From positions 475,096 to 539,095 of the forward strand of contig NZ_QMHN01000003.1 of assembly GCF_003313385.1 (NCBI RefSeq): a stretch of DNA of 64,000 bases, written 5' to 3'. Origin of the DNA: Pedobacter chitinilyticus. Its GTDB lineage: Bacteria; Bacteroidota; Bacteroidia; Sphingobacteriales; Sphingobacteriaceae. Of this stretch, positions 38,056 to 46,794 are shown piece by piece. Both the position numbers and the translations under genes were made by a program. Under the pieces are notes generated by a model that saw only the letters and a program-made list of their open reading frames with translations, did not search any database and was not told the origin of the DNA. The first letter of the stretch is position 1. Every line of letters begins with the position of its first letter.

Positions 38056-38331
38056 CTATAGATGGGTTGAGGTAGGAAAATCCTTACTTGGGATTGGTAC
38101 AAGCTCTTTTTTCTTCTTTAGTAATTTGAATCCAAAAAAATAAAGACATGCGTTTACAGCAACCATAGAAATGAATGCGATAAATGTTCCTATGGCATAG
38201 CCTAGCGAAGATGCATCGCTACCCTTTACCTTTGAGGAGCTATCTAAAAGTGTAGGTAAAGTTGACATAAGTATAGCTAAGCTAAGGAAAGCCGCAAGTA
38301 TGATTAAAAGAACGCCAAATATTTTTCTCAT
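38056..38331 (-). CDS. Small two-helix membrane protein
   Basis: A 91-residue protein starting MRKIFGVLLIILAAFLSLAIL, with one helix at 3-24, a polar loop (SSSKVKGSDASS), a second helix at about 48-72 and a Lys-rich tail (KLLKKKKELVP). A longer frame would begin at 38433 inside the tRNA gene, so I chose the inner ATG. The pattern is common among unannotated Bacteroidota membrane proteins; no function is suggested. Confidence 0.6.
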   Translation of the reverse strand: MRKIFGVLLIILAAFLSLAILMSTLPTLLDSSSKVKGSDASSLGYAIGTFIAFISMVAVNACLYFFGFKLLKKKKELVPIPSKDFPTSTHL

Positions 38332-38391
38332 AATCGAATATACGTTGAGATAATGAAACAACATAATTTTATATATTTGCGCCTGTAATTC

Positions 38392-38463
38392 GGCCCCGTA
38401 GTTCAACGGATAGAATAGATGTTTCCTAAACATTAGATAGCAGTTCGATTCTGCTCGGGGCTA
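38392..38463 (+). tRNA. tRNA-Arg (anticodon CCT)
   Basis: A 72-base cloverleaf: acceptor GGCCCCG with CGGGGCT and discriminator A, D stem GTTC/GAAT, anticodon stem GATGT/ACATT with loop TTCCTAA (anticodon CCT, reading AGG), and T arm AGCAG-TTCGATT-CTGCT. The first acceptor pair is G-U. CCA is not encoded. Confidence 0.93.
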
Positions 38464-38652
38464 CTTTTCAAAGCATCAATCAGTTAATGGTTGGTGCTTT
38501 TTTGTTTTCTATAATTATTCCTTTTACATAGATATGGAAGTTAAAAAGTGTCTCTAATTGGTAGCCCTGTAAAAAAAAACTTTTTAAAAAAATTGAAAAG
38601 TTTTGGTTTATTTTATTTTTTTTACATAAGTTTACGTTAATCTACAAACCAA

Positions 38653-39924
38653 ATGACTTTTACCTCAAAGAAAAATCAACAACTAGTGACCGATATTGTG
38701 AAACAACTGTTTTACAAAAAGGCATTATCGTTGACTGAGTTAAGTAAGCTTACAGGTAAAAGTTCGCCTTTGGTAACCAGTATGGTGGCCAAATTAATTG
38801 AAGGTGGTTTTGTGGTTGAGCAAGGACTAGCACCATCAACTGGAGGGCGTAGGCCCTCAACATATCTAATTAATCCAGCTTTGGGCAAGTATATTATTGC
38901 CGTTGCCATGGATCAATTAACCAGCAGAATAGCTATCTATAATTTGGCAGGCGAACAAATACTCGAAGCCGACAGTATAGAACTGGATTTAAAAAATTCG
39001 GCAGATGCAATTCCGCAACTGGTAAGTTATATCACAAGCAGTATTCAAAAAGCCAACATTCCATTAAATAATATTATAGGCGTTGGCATTGGAATACCTG
39101 GATTTGTAAATACTGACGAAGGGCTTAATCATACTTTTTTAAAGGTAGCAAACAACACTAGCTTGAGCGTTTATCTTGCCGAGCAGTTGGGCCTGCCTGT
39201 TTTTATTGACAACGACTCAAGTTTAATTGCACTGGCTGAACTTAAATTTGGGAAAGCCATTGGCAAACAAAATGTAATGGTGGTTAACGTTGGTTGGGGA
39301 ACAGGTTTGGGCATGATCATCGATGGTAAACTTTATCGTGGCAACAACGGTTACGCAGGAGAGTTTAGCCATATTCCACTGTCACCCAACAATGACTTAT
39401 GTTCCTGTGGCAAAACAGGCTGCTTAGAAGTAGATACCTCTTTGTTGGTAATGATCAAAAATGCAAAAAAGGCGATTGCCAGTGGTCAGAAATCTATACT
39501 GGGAGAATGGTTCAAAAGCAGCAGTAAACCCGATTTAGATATTTTTTTGGATGCCATAAAAAATCACGATCCACTGGCCATATCCATTTTATCCAAAGCC
39601 GCTTTTCAAATTGGAAAAGGGGTCGCTACGCTAATACATATCCTCAACCCCGAGCTATTAGTGCTTAGCGGAAGAGGAGCGCAAGCTGGTAAGCAATTGC
39701 TACCAGGTATACAACAAGCCATTAATGAGTTTTGTATTCCCAGAATTGCGGACTGCACTAAAATAGAAGTTTCAAAGCTAGGAGCAAAAGCAGAATTGCT
39801 GGCGTCCGCTAGCTTGGTGATTGAACGAATGCCTTTTTACGAAAAACATATACAACAAGTCTTTATTCCCCTCCATAAAGAGAACCGACAAGATAGATCC
39901 CTTATTAACGTTTCTGCAATTTAA
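38653..39924 (+). CDS. ROK-family transcriptional regulator
   Basis: A 423-residue protein with an N-terminal winged helix (about 1-75, ALSLTELSKLTGKSSPLVTSMVAKLIEGGFV) and a ROK sugar-kinase-like domain (about 85-400). Visible ROK motifs are VGIGIPGFV, the DNDSSLIALAELKFG motif, GWGTGLGMIIDGKLYRG and the zinc motif CSCGKTGCLEVD. The GEFSHI motif has the family histidine. The DNA-binding domain points to a NagC/Mlc-like repressor that senses a sugar or sugar phosphate. It lies upstream of SusC4 on the same strand, so it may control that pair. This link is inference. Confidence 0.88.
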   Translation: MTFTSKKNQQLVTDIVKQLFYKKALSLTELSKLTGKSSPLVTSMVAKLIEGGFVVEQGLAPSTGGRRPSTYLINPALGKYIIAVAMDQLTSRIAIYNLAGEQILEADSIELDLKNSADAIPQLVSYITSSIQKANIPLNNIIGVGIGIPGFVNTDEGLNHTFLKVANNTSLSVYLAEQLGLPVFIDNDSSLIALAELKFGKAIGKQNVMVVNVGWGTGLGMIIDGKLYRGNNGYAGEFSHIPLSPNNDLCSCGKTGCLEVDTSLLVMIKNAKKAIASGQKSILGEWFKSSSKPDLDIFLDAIKNHDPLAISILSKAAFQIGKGVATLIHILNPELLVLSGRGAQAGKQLLPGIQQAINEFCIPRIADCTKIEVSKLGAKAELLASASLVIERMPFYEKHIQQVFIPLHKENRQDRSLINVSAI

Positions 39925-40008
39925 TTAGACATTTCAACATAAAAAAGTTGGAATAGGATTTTGTACGGAAAACAATCTGCACTTACATCATAAAATCAAT
40001 AATGGTTT

Positions 40009-40098
40009 ATGATCAAAGTTGATGCATTAGCAGGCCTTTTGGGCTTAATGGCTGTGCTGTATCTATGCAAAATCACTTCAACTAACCATAAACATTAA
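40009..40098 (+). CDS. Possible 29-residue membrane micropeptide
   Basis: ATG at 40009 opens a 29-codon frame, MIKVDALAGLLGLMAVLYLC followed by KITSTNHKH, ending TAA at 40096-40098. It has one plausible membrane helix and a short basic tail, like known micropeptides of ion-transport complexes. It is too short to be sure, and no homologue comes to mind. Confidence 0.25.
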   Translation: MIKVDALAGLLGLMAVLYLCKITSTNHKH

Positions 40099-40163
40099 AC
40101 AAACTACCGCCTATGCAAATAAAAAATATCCAAAATCATTAAATCAAGCAAAACTGCGGAGGG

Positions 40164-40207
40164 ATAGCAGTGCTATTTTCAATTTGGTCCTATGGACTAA
40201 ATTGAAA
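40164..40207 (+). promoter_or_regulatory. Double hairpin in the SusC4 leader
   Basis: ATAGCA-G-TGCTAT (40164-40176) is directly followed by a 14-bp stem (40177-40190 with 40194-40207, one G-U pair) with loop TAT. No T run follows, so it is not a simple terminator. It sits 37 bases ahead of the SusC4 ATG and may be a leader structure or an operator. The remaining bases from 39925 hold only the micropeptide frame. Confidence 0.6.
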
Positions 40208-40244
40208 GAATCTACTAATTAAATAACAATCTAATCCACTATTT

Positions 40245-43200
40245 ATGAATTCAATAACATTATTCAAACATGTTTTTGGTGCGCCCTGTATTCAATGGGG
40301 ACCGTCAATAAAAAAGTACGTACGCTGTGTAAAGTACTTTATCCTATTTTTAGTGTTCTGCCAAATTTCAGGTAAGGCATATGCTCACATCAGCAATTCG
40401 GACACTAGAGAAGAAAGGACCTCAAATTTCATCAAGAATAGCTTTCAGGAAGTAATTACGGGCAAAGTGACCGATATATCGGGAGCAGCGATGTCGGGAG
40501 TCAATGTGAAAATTAAAGGAACTAAAGAAGGGACTACTACTGATTTGCAGGGGAATTTTAAGCTGAACAAACCTAAGCAGGAAAATGTAGTGCTGGTACT
40601 TTCGTTTGTAGGCTACCAAACGCAAGAAGTAACATATACTGGAAATCCTGTCAAGATTATCATGCAAGTTGATGTTTCAAACATGAACGAGGTTGTGGTA
40701 GTCGGCTACGGAACGGTTAAAAAATCAGACCTTACAGGTTCCGTTTCAACCATATCTTCCGAACAGGTTACTCAAGTTAAAGGGGTTTCAAATGTTGCTC
40801 AGGCGTTGCAGGGCCAAGCTGCGGGTGTGCGGGTAAACCAAGCTTCTGGTCAACCAGGGGAAGCAATGAAAATACAAATAAGGGGAACAAATTCCTTAGC
40901 GGCAAACAACGAGCCTCTTTATGTGGTAGATGGGATGATGCTGGATGGGCTTTCTGCACAGATTAACCCCGATGATATAGAAAGCATTTCGGTACTTAAA
41001 GATGCTGCTTCTACTGCAATATATGGCTCGAGGGGAGCTAATGGCGTGATCATGATTACCACCAAAAAAGGGCTTTCTGGTAAGCCAAAGGTAAGCTATA
41101 ACAATTATTTTGGTGCTCAAAGGCTGCGAAAGAAAATTGATGTGATCAATGCAAGTGACTTTGCTACGCTGCAAAATGAAGTTGCCGCCAACGATAGCAA
41201 ACCACTTCCTTGGACTGCTGCACAGATAAGCGCTTTGGGAAAAGGTACCGACTGGCAGGATTTGGTGTATAGGACAGCTCCTCAACAAGATCATAATTTA
41301 AGTATCAGCGGAGGTAACCAAGACACGAAATACTACACTTCCTTTGGTTATTTTAATCAAGATGGTGTGATCCGTAATTCTGCTTTCGAGCGCATGTCTT
41401 TACGAGCCAATATTGAGCATAAACTGTTTGAAAAGCTGAACCTTTCTACAAACCTGTCCATCCAAAACTCGATATATAACAGAGCTCAGTACCAAAGTGC
41501 TGATGGCGGTGGGGGTATACCTTGGTCATCCATGGTGTTGCCGCCAACAATGCAAGTACGTGATGCCAACGGTAACTACACCAAGTTTACAGGTGTTTCA
41601 TGGGGCGAAACAAATCCTGTGGGACTTTCCGAGAATTGGAAAGATAAAAACGTAAACTTGCGTATTATAGGAAATGTGGCACTGGCCTATCAAATTGTTG
41701 ATGGCTTAAAGCTTAAACTGAGCGCAGGCTTGGATCAAAGTTATAATAAATCCGATGTTTATTATCCAGGTAATATTAGCCTGGGCCAGGCTACAGTTGA
41801 AGGAAAGCCTGTATTTGGTGTGGGGGCTAGATCTTTCGGAAATTCAACCACTTTCGTTAACGAAAATATTTTAGAGTATCAAAAACAGTTTGGCGGCAAG
41901 CACAAACTGGATGCAATGTTGGGCTTAACCTATCAAGGAAGCAATTCTGATGGATTAAATAGCGGTACAGCTGTTGGTTTTGCCAACGACACTTATGAAA
42001 CTTTCAATCTTCAATCGGCGGTAACCAAGGCTTTGCCATCAACAAGCTTTGGCGACAACAAACTGTTGTCGTTTATTGCCAGGGCTAATTATGCTTACGC
42101 CGACAAATATTTTCTAACTGTTTCAGGCAGACGGGACGGATCTTCGCGGTTTGGTGAAAATAATAAATACGCATTTTTCCCATCCGCTGCTTTAGCTTGG
42201 GCAGTATCACAAGAAGATTTTTTAAAGGATAACCCTACTCTTTCTGGGTTAAAGATAAGGACTTCATACGGCCTATCTGGAAACCAGGCAATTAATAACT
42301 ATCAAACCCTTGCTAATGTTGCTGCTTCCAATGTGATTCTGGGCAATCAGATCAATTCTGCTTTTGTACTTTCTGTACTTCCAAATCCTAATTTAAAATG
42401 GGAAACAACCAGGCAATTTGATATTGGTTTGGATATAGGATTGTTTAAAAACCAGGTGCAAATTGTGGCCGATTATTATAACAAACGCACCAAGGATTTG
42501 CTATTAAGGGTTGATTTGCCTGGTTCGGGAGGTTTTACCAGCGTGTTGCAAAATGTAGGCGTGGTGCAAAACAAAGGTTTCGAGTTTCAGATATCAGCCC
42601 AACCAAAAATAGCCGGGCAGCTAAAATGGAATACATCGTTTAATATGAATTTTAATCGTACCAAAGTGCTTGATCTGGGTAAAGATGCCTATGGTAACCC
42701 AATTGTCCTTAAAGAAATCAATGCAGGAGGTAACTGGTTTCCTACCATTGTTGGCCAGTCGATGATGCAGCTGTATGGTTATACCGTAGAGGGTGTTTAC
42801 CAAACCAAGCAAGAAGCCATTGATAACGGTGAGCGCGCTAAAAACCCTGGAGATTATAAGTTTAAAAACTGGGATGGAAAAGGCACGGTAAACGATCAGG
42901 ATGACCGCACCGTATTAAGCAGTCTGGAGCCTAAATTTACCTTTGGCTTTAACAACAGGTTTACTTATAAAAACTTCGACTTCTCTTTTATGATTGTGGG
43001 TAGTTACGGCAATGATATTGTGAATGAGTTTAGGAAATACAATATTTCGCTTACGGGAAAATGGGCGCCAACCCAAGAAGGGTTTGATGGTCGATGGAAA
43101 GGTCCTGGATTAGGCAATAGATTTGATAAACCAAGTGAGAACAGCGGAGGTAGCATACGTGATTTCGCAAATTCACTATGGGTTGAAGACGGGTCTTACC

Positions 43201-43430
43201 TCCGTTTGCGCGATGTAACTTTAGGATACACCCTTCCTGCAACTTTTTTAAGCAAATTAAGCATTTCGAGGGTAAGGGTTTTTATAAGTGCCCAAAACTA
43301 CCTCACTTTAACCAAATACAGCGGGTTTGATCCAGAAGTATCTTGGGCTTCATCTGCTGTGGTAGGTTGGGACCGAGGCAATTATCCATCCACTAAATCT
43401 ATAACAGGTGGTATTAAAGTAGATTTTTAA
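40245..43430 (+). CDS. SusC/RagA-family TonB-linked outer membrane protein 4
   Basis: A 1061-residue SusC protein of a different lineage from the first three. It has a long N-terminus: about 32 polar residues before the hydrophobic signal (YFILFLVFCQISGKAYA), giving a mature start near residue 48. The regulatory-like domain starts VITGKVTDISGAAMSGVNVKIKG, and the plug has MNEVVVVGYGTVKKSDLTGSV and AIYGSRGANGVIMITTKKG near residue 257. The barrel ends in IKVDF. The long N-terminus resembles SusC proteins that start upstream of a secondary ATG, so the true start could be a later one. It pairs with the SusD gene 11 bases downstream and follows a ROK regulator. Confidence 0.9.
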   Translation: MNSITLFKHVFGAPCIQWGPSIKKYVRCVKYFILFLVFCQISGKAYAHISNSDTREERTSNFIKNSFQEVITGKVTDISGAAMSGVNVKIKGTKEGTTTDLQGNFKLNKPKQENVVLVLSFVGYQTQEVTYTGNPVKIIMQVDVSNMNEVVVVGYGTVKKSDLTGSVSTISSEQVTQVKGVSNVAQALQGQAAGVRVNQASGQPGEAMKIQIRGTNSLAANNEPLYVVDGMMLDGLSAQINPDDIESISVLKDAASTAIYGSRGANGVIMITTKKGLSGKPKVSYNNYFGAQRLRKKIDVINASDFATLQNEVAANDSKPLPWTAAQISALGKGTDWQDLVYRTAPQQDHNLSISGGNQDTKYYTSFGYFNQDGVIRNSAFERMSLRANIEHKLFEKLNLSTNLSIQNSIYNRAQYQSADGGGGIPWSSMVLPPTMQVRDANGNYTKFTGVSWGETNPVGLSENWKDKNVNLRIIGNVALAYQIVDGLKLKLSAGLDQSYNKSDVYYPGNISLGQATVEGKPVFGVGARSFGNSTTFVNENILEYQKQFGGKHKLDAMLGLTYQGSNSDGLNSGTAVGFANDTYETFNLQSAVTKALPSTSFGDNKLLSFIARANYAYADKYFLTVSGRRDGSSRFGENNKYAFFPSAALAWAVSQEDFLKDNPTLSGLKIRTSYGLSGNQAINNYQTLANVAASNVILGNQINSAFVLSVLPNPNLKWETTRQFDIGLDIGLFKNQVQIVADYYNKRTKDLLLRVDLPGSGGFTSVLQNVGVVQNKGFEFQISAQPKIAGQLKWNTSFNMNFNRTKVLDLGKDAYGNPIVLKEINAGGNWFPTIVGQSMMQLYGYTVEGVYQTKQEAIDNGERAKNPGDYKFKNWDGKGTVNDQDDRTVLSSLEPKFTFGFNNRFTYKNFDFSFMIVGSYGNDIVNEFRKYNISLTGKWAPTQEGFDGRWKGPGLGNRFDKPSENSGGSIRDFANSLWVEDGSYLRLRDVTLGYTLPATFLSKLSISRVRVFISAQNYLTLTKYSGFDPEVSWASSAVVGWDRGNYPSTKSITGGIKVDF

Positions 43431-43441
43431 AACTTAGCAAC

Positions 43442-44875
43442 ATGAAAAAAATACATATCATATTGATTTCGCTTTTAGCATTTTTGACCCAAGGGTGCGA
43501 AAAAGCATTAGAAGAAAAGCCAAAGACTGTCCTTAGTCCAAATCAGTTTTTCTTAAACACTGGAAATTATGAAGCAACGGTAAAAGGGATATACGGTGGC
43601 TTGCCTTTATATTTCGGGGCCTCACAAGAAATGATTACTGATCTATATGCGGCTCCTTCTTCTCAAGTTGAGCAAGCTTTGCAAATTTATAATAATCAGC
43701 CCACAGAGTCTTACTACAGTTCTCGTGAAGCTTGGAACGGCCCGTATGCCGTTATTAAAAATGCCAATTTTATTTTGAAGTATTTGCCTGAAGCACCACT
43801 GGGTGCCTCAACGGTGGCAAACCTTACTGGCGAAGCACGATTTTTAAGAGGCTATGCTTTTTTTCAACTGGTACAATTATTTGGTGATGTGCCCTTGCCG
43901 CTAAAGGTAGCTGAAGATTATGGCGACCTAAGACTGCCAAGAACTCCACAGGCCGATGTATACAAGCAAATATTGGAGGATTTGCTTTTTGCAGAAGCAA
44001 ATCTACCTCCCACAGCGGCACAGCCTGGTCGTGCATACAAATGGGCGGCTACCGCTTTGTTGGCAAGGGTATATCTTACCATGGCAGGCAACCCACTTAA
44101 CCAAACCCAATATTACAAAGATGCACTACAAAAAGCGACCGATGTAATTACCCGCGGACCTTTTACTTTGGTAAATGATTATGCTGATGTTTTTCATAAA
44201 GTAGCATATACTACCGAATCAATTTGGGAAAAACAATATACAGCCGACAGAGGGGGTAATCCTTTGCACGGTGCTTCTTGTACCGCTGAAGGCTACACCC
44301 CTTCTTTGGTACCATCGGCCAATTTTATTGCTAGTTTCCCCAATGGAGATAGGCGCTTGCAATGGGGTGTTATGTCTAATTATCCTGCTCCAGGAGGGGG
44401 AACACTTGCTAGGCCGTTTTTCCATAAATTTGTGGATGAAACACTGATTGATCGTGGGGTTCTTCCTTCGGGTGCAGTGGTTTCTTATGCCATTCCTATT
44501 CTCCGATTCGCAGAAATGTACCTGATTGCCGCAGAGGCCGAAAACGCCATGAATGGACCTGCACAAGCTTATCAGTACATTAACCAAATACGTAAGAGGG
44601 CAAGAATAGATAAAAATAATCTAACACACGTACCTGATTTAGCGGGCTTGAACCAAGCGCAATTTCAACAAGCGGTATGGAAAGAATGGGATTGGGAAAT
44701 GCACGAAGAAGGCTTATCGTGGACAACGATGAAACGTACGAACACCTTTAATCGTATACAGGTACAGCGTGGTGCTACTTTAGCCGTTCCTGTAGGCCCA
44801 TATAATCAAACATGGCCTATTCCAATCCAAGAGATTACGAACAATAATATTCCGCAAAATCCAGCTTATAGGTAG
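43442..44875 (+). CDS. SusD/RagB-family nutrient-binding lipoprotein 4
   Basis: A 477-residue lipoprotein with lipobox at Cys19 (AFLTQGCEKALEEKP). SusD features are TGEARFLRGYAFFQLVQLFGDVPLPL in the TPR part, RFAEMYLIAAEAENAMNG, a KEWDWEMHEEGLSWTTMKRTN block and the end NNNIPQNPAYR. It is the partner of SusC4 and the last gene of the unit. The mature N-terminus (Cys-Glu-Lys) has fewer acidic residues than those of the other pairs. Confidence 0.9.
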   Translation: MKKIHIILISLLAFLTQGCEKALEEKPKTVLSPNQFFLNTGNYEATVKGIYGGLPLYFGASQEMITDLYAAPSSQVEQALQIYNNQPTESYYSSREAWNGPYAVIKNANFILKYLPEAPLGASTVANLTGEARFLRGYAFFQLVQLFGDVPLPLKVAEDYGDLRLPRTPQADVYKQILEDLLFAEANLPPTAAQPGRAYKWAATALLARVYLTMAGNPLNQTQYYKDALQKATDVITRGPFTLVNDYADVFHKVAYTTESIWEKQYTADRGGNPLHGASCTAEGYTPSLVPSANFIASFPNGDRRLQWGVMSNYPAPGGGTLARPFFHKFVDETLIDRGVLPSGAVVSYAIPILRFAEMYLIAAEAENAMNGPAQAYQYINQIRKRARIDKNNLTHVPDLAGLNQAQFQQAVWKEWDWEMHEEGLSWTTMKRTNTFNRIQVQRGATLAVPVGPYNQTWPIPIQEITNNNIPQNPAYR

Positions 44876-44929
44876 GAATAAAAGAGACAATTTAAGACCC
44901 TATAACTACCATATTCAATAAGTTGTACG

Positions 44930-44965
44930 ATAGGTCTCACATTATTGTGAGACCTATTGTTTTAA
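44930..44965 (+). terminator. Terminator after SusD4
   Basis: Perfect 12-bp stem (44930-44941 with 44946-44957), loop TTAT, followed by TGTTTTAAT. The rest of the gap to 45206 shows nothing that I can support. Confidence 0.8.
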
Positions 44966-45206
44966 TAGCCCATTAAATTAGTACACGCCGCCACCGACGT
45001 TCTTCTAAGAAGGAGAATATAAAAAAAGATTTTTTCATTGAATGTTTGTTTGAGGACGAAAAAATAGATAATCCACTTAGGATACCTAATTTTTTAAGAT
45101 TTTAGAAGATGATGATTGTCTTAGAGTTCGCGTACACTTAAAAGTTTTGATGGTTGAACTCGTACTTTTTAGTATTATTGCTTTCACAAAACAAGCATAA
45201 CAGCAC

Positions 45207-45395
45207 ATGGAAAATAAAAAAGCACCCACCTTTGCCCTAAGCATTGCGGCTATTGTAATTGGTGTAGCCTTATTTAAGCAAATCGACTTTCAAACCTTCA
45301 AGGTAGAGAAACCAGCATTGAGCATTGTTTACCTAGCGACTTTGGTATTCGTGCTTTATGTGCTCATTAAAGACGGCAGGAAAAAAGAAAAGTAA
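45207..45395 (+). CDS. Small two-helix membrane protein
   Basis: A 62-residue protein with helices at about 8-24 (FALSIAAIVIGVALF) and 38-55 (SIVYLATLVFVLYVLI) and a basic tail KDGRKKEK. The hydrophobic pattern and good start context suggest a real gene. It has no recognised family, and no neighbour gives a role. Confidence 0.5.
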   Translation: MENKKAPTFALSIAAIVIGVALFKQIDFQTFKVEKPALSIVYLATLVFVLYVLIKDGRKKEK

Positions 45396-45423
45396 ATCTA
45401 TCCTTAACCCATAGCGCCACATA

Positions 45424-45543
45424 TGTTACGTTCTTAAAAAGGACTCCGTTATAATTGCTTATAGAGCTTTACGGGCCGCAGGTCTTTCAAGAGAAAATGC
45501 TAAAGAAGCTGTAAAACTTTCCAGATGTTCTTTGAGCAATTAA
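45424..45543 (+). pseudogene. Possible gene remnant
   Basis: An open frame without a start codon encodes IIAYRALRAAGLSRENAKEA and ends with LSRCSLSN at TAA 45541-45543. The amphipathic helical look, with A-L-R-A-A-G-L-S-R-E-N-A-K, resembles the end of a DNA-binding or recombinase-like protein. It is too short to assign. The rest of 45396-45736 looks empty. Confidence 0.2.
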
Positions 45544-45736
45544 ATGTGACACCGAGTACACCCTGCAAGATTTCCTTATACACGAAAATGAATATGAAAT
45601 ATAAGATTAATCTAACATCCTCCTTGTTTTGGCGCATGCGTTTTGGGTGTACATCAATGAAAATACCCTTCTGATTAAGCTCGCTATTTCAGTTAGTTAC
45701 TTAAACCAGAAAAGTGGGGGCTAAAATTTCTATTAA

Positions 45737-45940
45737 ATGAAAAAAATAGCACAGGGTTTAAAATGGGCGTGTATAGTTTTGCTGCTAATTAATTTACTGC
45801 TTTGGGGACTTTATAATGCCAGTGGACATCAAATACCTACCGAAACAAATGTTTTTTTTAGAAATAACTTTTTCTTGTTGACGTTTATTTTGGCTATTAG
45901 TATGGTTGGTCTGTTTTTCTTGAAGAAGAAAAAGCAATAG
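45737..45940 (+). CDS. Small two-helix membrane protein
   Basis: A 67-residue protein with helices at about 9-27 (WACIVLLLINLLLWGLY) and 45-62 (NNFFLLTFILAISMVGLFFL) and a poly-lysine C-terminus (KKKKQ). The positive-inside rule puts both ends in the cytoplasm. No family is recognised. Confidence 0.5.
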   Translation: MKKIAQGLKWACIVLLLINLLLWGLYNASGHQIPTETNVFFRNNFFLLTFILAISMVGLFFLKKKKQ

Positions 45941-45982
45941 AAGTATTTAGGCTATGAACCCTACATAGCAGAAGGTATAGGT

Positions 45983-46366
45983 ATGATCGCAAGTAGAACA
46001 AAAAACATTGTAAGATGCAGAGTGATAATATTCGCCTTTGCTTTAATGTTTTGTAGCTGCACTACTGATGAAAGGACATTAATAAAAATGTTGGATAGCG
46101 ATAAAAAAATAGAGGTGATCAAAGCCATTAACTACATTGCTGATCATCATCAAACCCATATGGTCAAATATCTATTGACCGATGCGATGGACCCAAGGAT
46201 TATACATGACCTACGTTACAAAGGAATGTCTATTTATCAGATAAAAATGGGTGCAATGGAGCAGCTTACGGGTATTAAGTCTGTTAAAGAAATAACATAC
46301 CAACCCGATTCGACAGTATTTAAGTTTTATTTGGATATTGTTCTTAAAAAAGGTTGGATGAAGTAA
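45983..46366 (+). CDS. Small lipoprotein of unknown function
   Basis: A 127-residue lipoprotein: a basic N-terminus, hydrophobic stretch and lipobox LMFCSC with lipidated Cys26, then TTDERT. The mature part is mainly helical and resembles a single HEAT-like pair (LIKMLDSDKKIEVIKAINYIADHH). A second ATG is possible, but the first gives a standard signal. The acidic TDE near Cys suggests surface export. The function is unknown; it may act with the Imm32-like gene 47 bases downstream. Confidence 0.55.
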   Translation: MIASRTKNIVRCRVIIFAFALMFCSCTTDERTLIKMLDSDKKIEVIKAINYIADHHQTHMVKYLLTDAMDPRIIHDLRYKGMSIYQIKMGAMEQLTGIKSVKEITYQPDSTVFKFYLDIVLKKGWMK

Positions 46367-46413
46367 GTGGCCTAGAGTAACTCATGTTTTAATGAGCAGT
46401 ATTATAAAGATAT

Positions 46414-46671
46414 ATGGAAATCATAGTAACAGTCCCTGAATATTTAGATGAAGGCCTCAAGTTAGATTGGGAAGATGGATTTGAGATCGAATCGAAGGTA
46501 ATTAACGGAGAGATCATGATTTCTGCCAACAAGGCTGGGCTAATTTCCTTGGCAAAACACCTATTAACTTTGGCACAGGATAACGTTCCTGCAAACCATC
46601 ATTTTCATTTAGATGAATGCAACGGTTTAGAAGAAGGATCAAATCCATTGGTTATTCAAAAGAAAGGTTAA
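46414..46671 (+). CDS. Imm32-like immunity protein
   Basis: An 85-residue cytosolic protein. The second half, MISANKAGLISLAKHLLTLA followed by PANHHFHLDECNGLEEGS, matches my recollection of the Imm32 family: a strand ending in S/G-N-K-x-G-L, a helix with L-A-x-x-L-L-x-L-A, and a final H-x-H-L-D. Such proteins neutralise polymorphic toxins. No toxin gene lies next to it, so it would be an orphan. The nearest toxin-like locus is the Rhs pair far upstream. Confidence 0.5.
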   Translation: MEIIVTVPEYLDEGLKLDWEDGFEIESKVINGEIMISANKAGLISLAKHLLTLAQDNVPANHHFHLDECNGLEEGSNPLVIQKKG

Positions 46672-46794
46672 TCGACCCTAATTAGTTAAGAGCTTTTTGT
46701 CCTCACGCTTTCAATAAAATTTTCCTACCGATAACAGCAAATGCTCGGCTTTCTGTTAAATCATTAACTTTTCCAGTTTTCAACTCACTTTTCC

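Noticed and set aside
38332..38433. Longer start for the small membrane protein, inside the tRNA
   Set aside because: It would read through the tRNA-Arg gene antisense; the inner ATG directly precedes the membrane helix.
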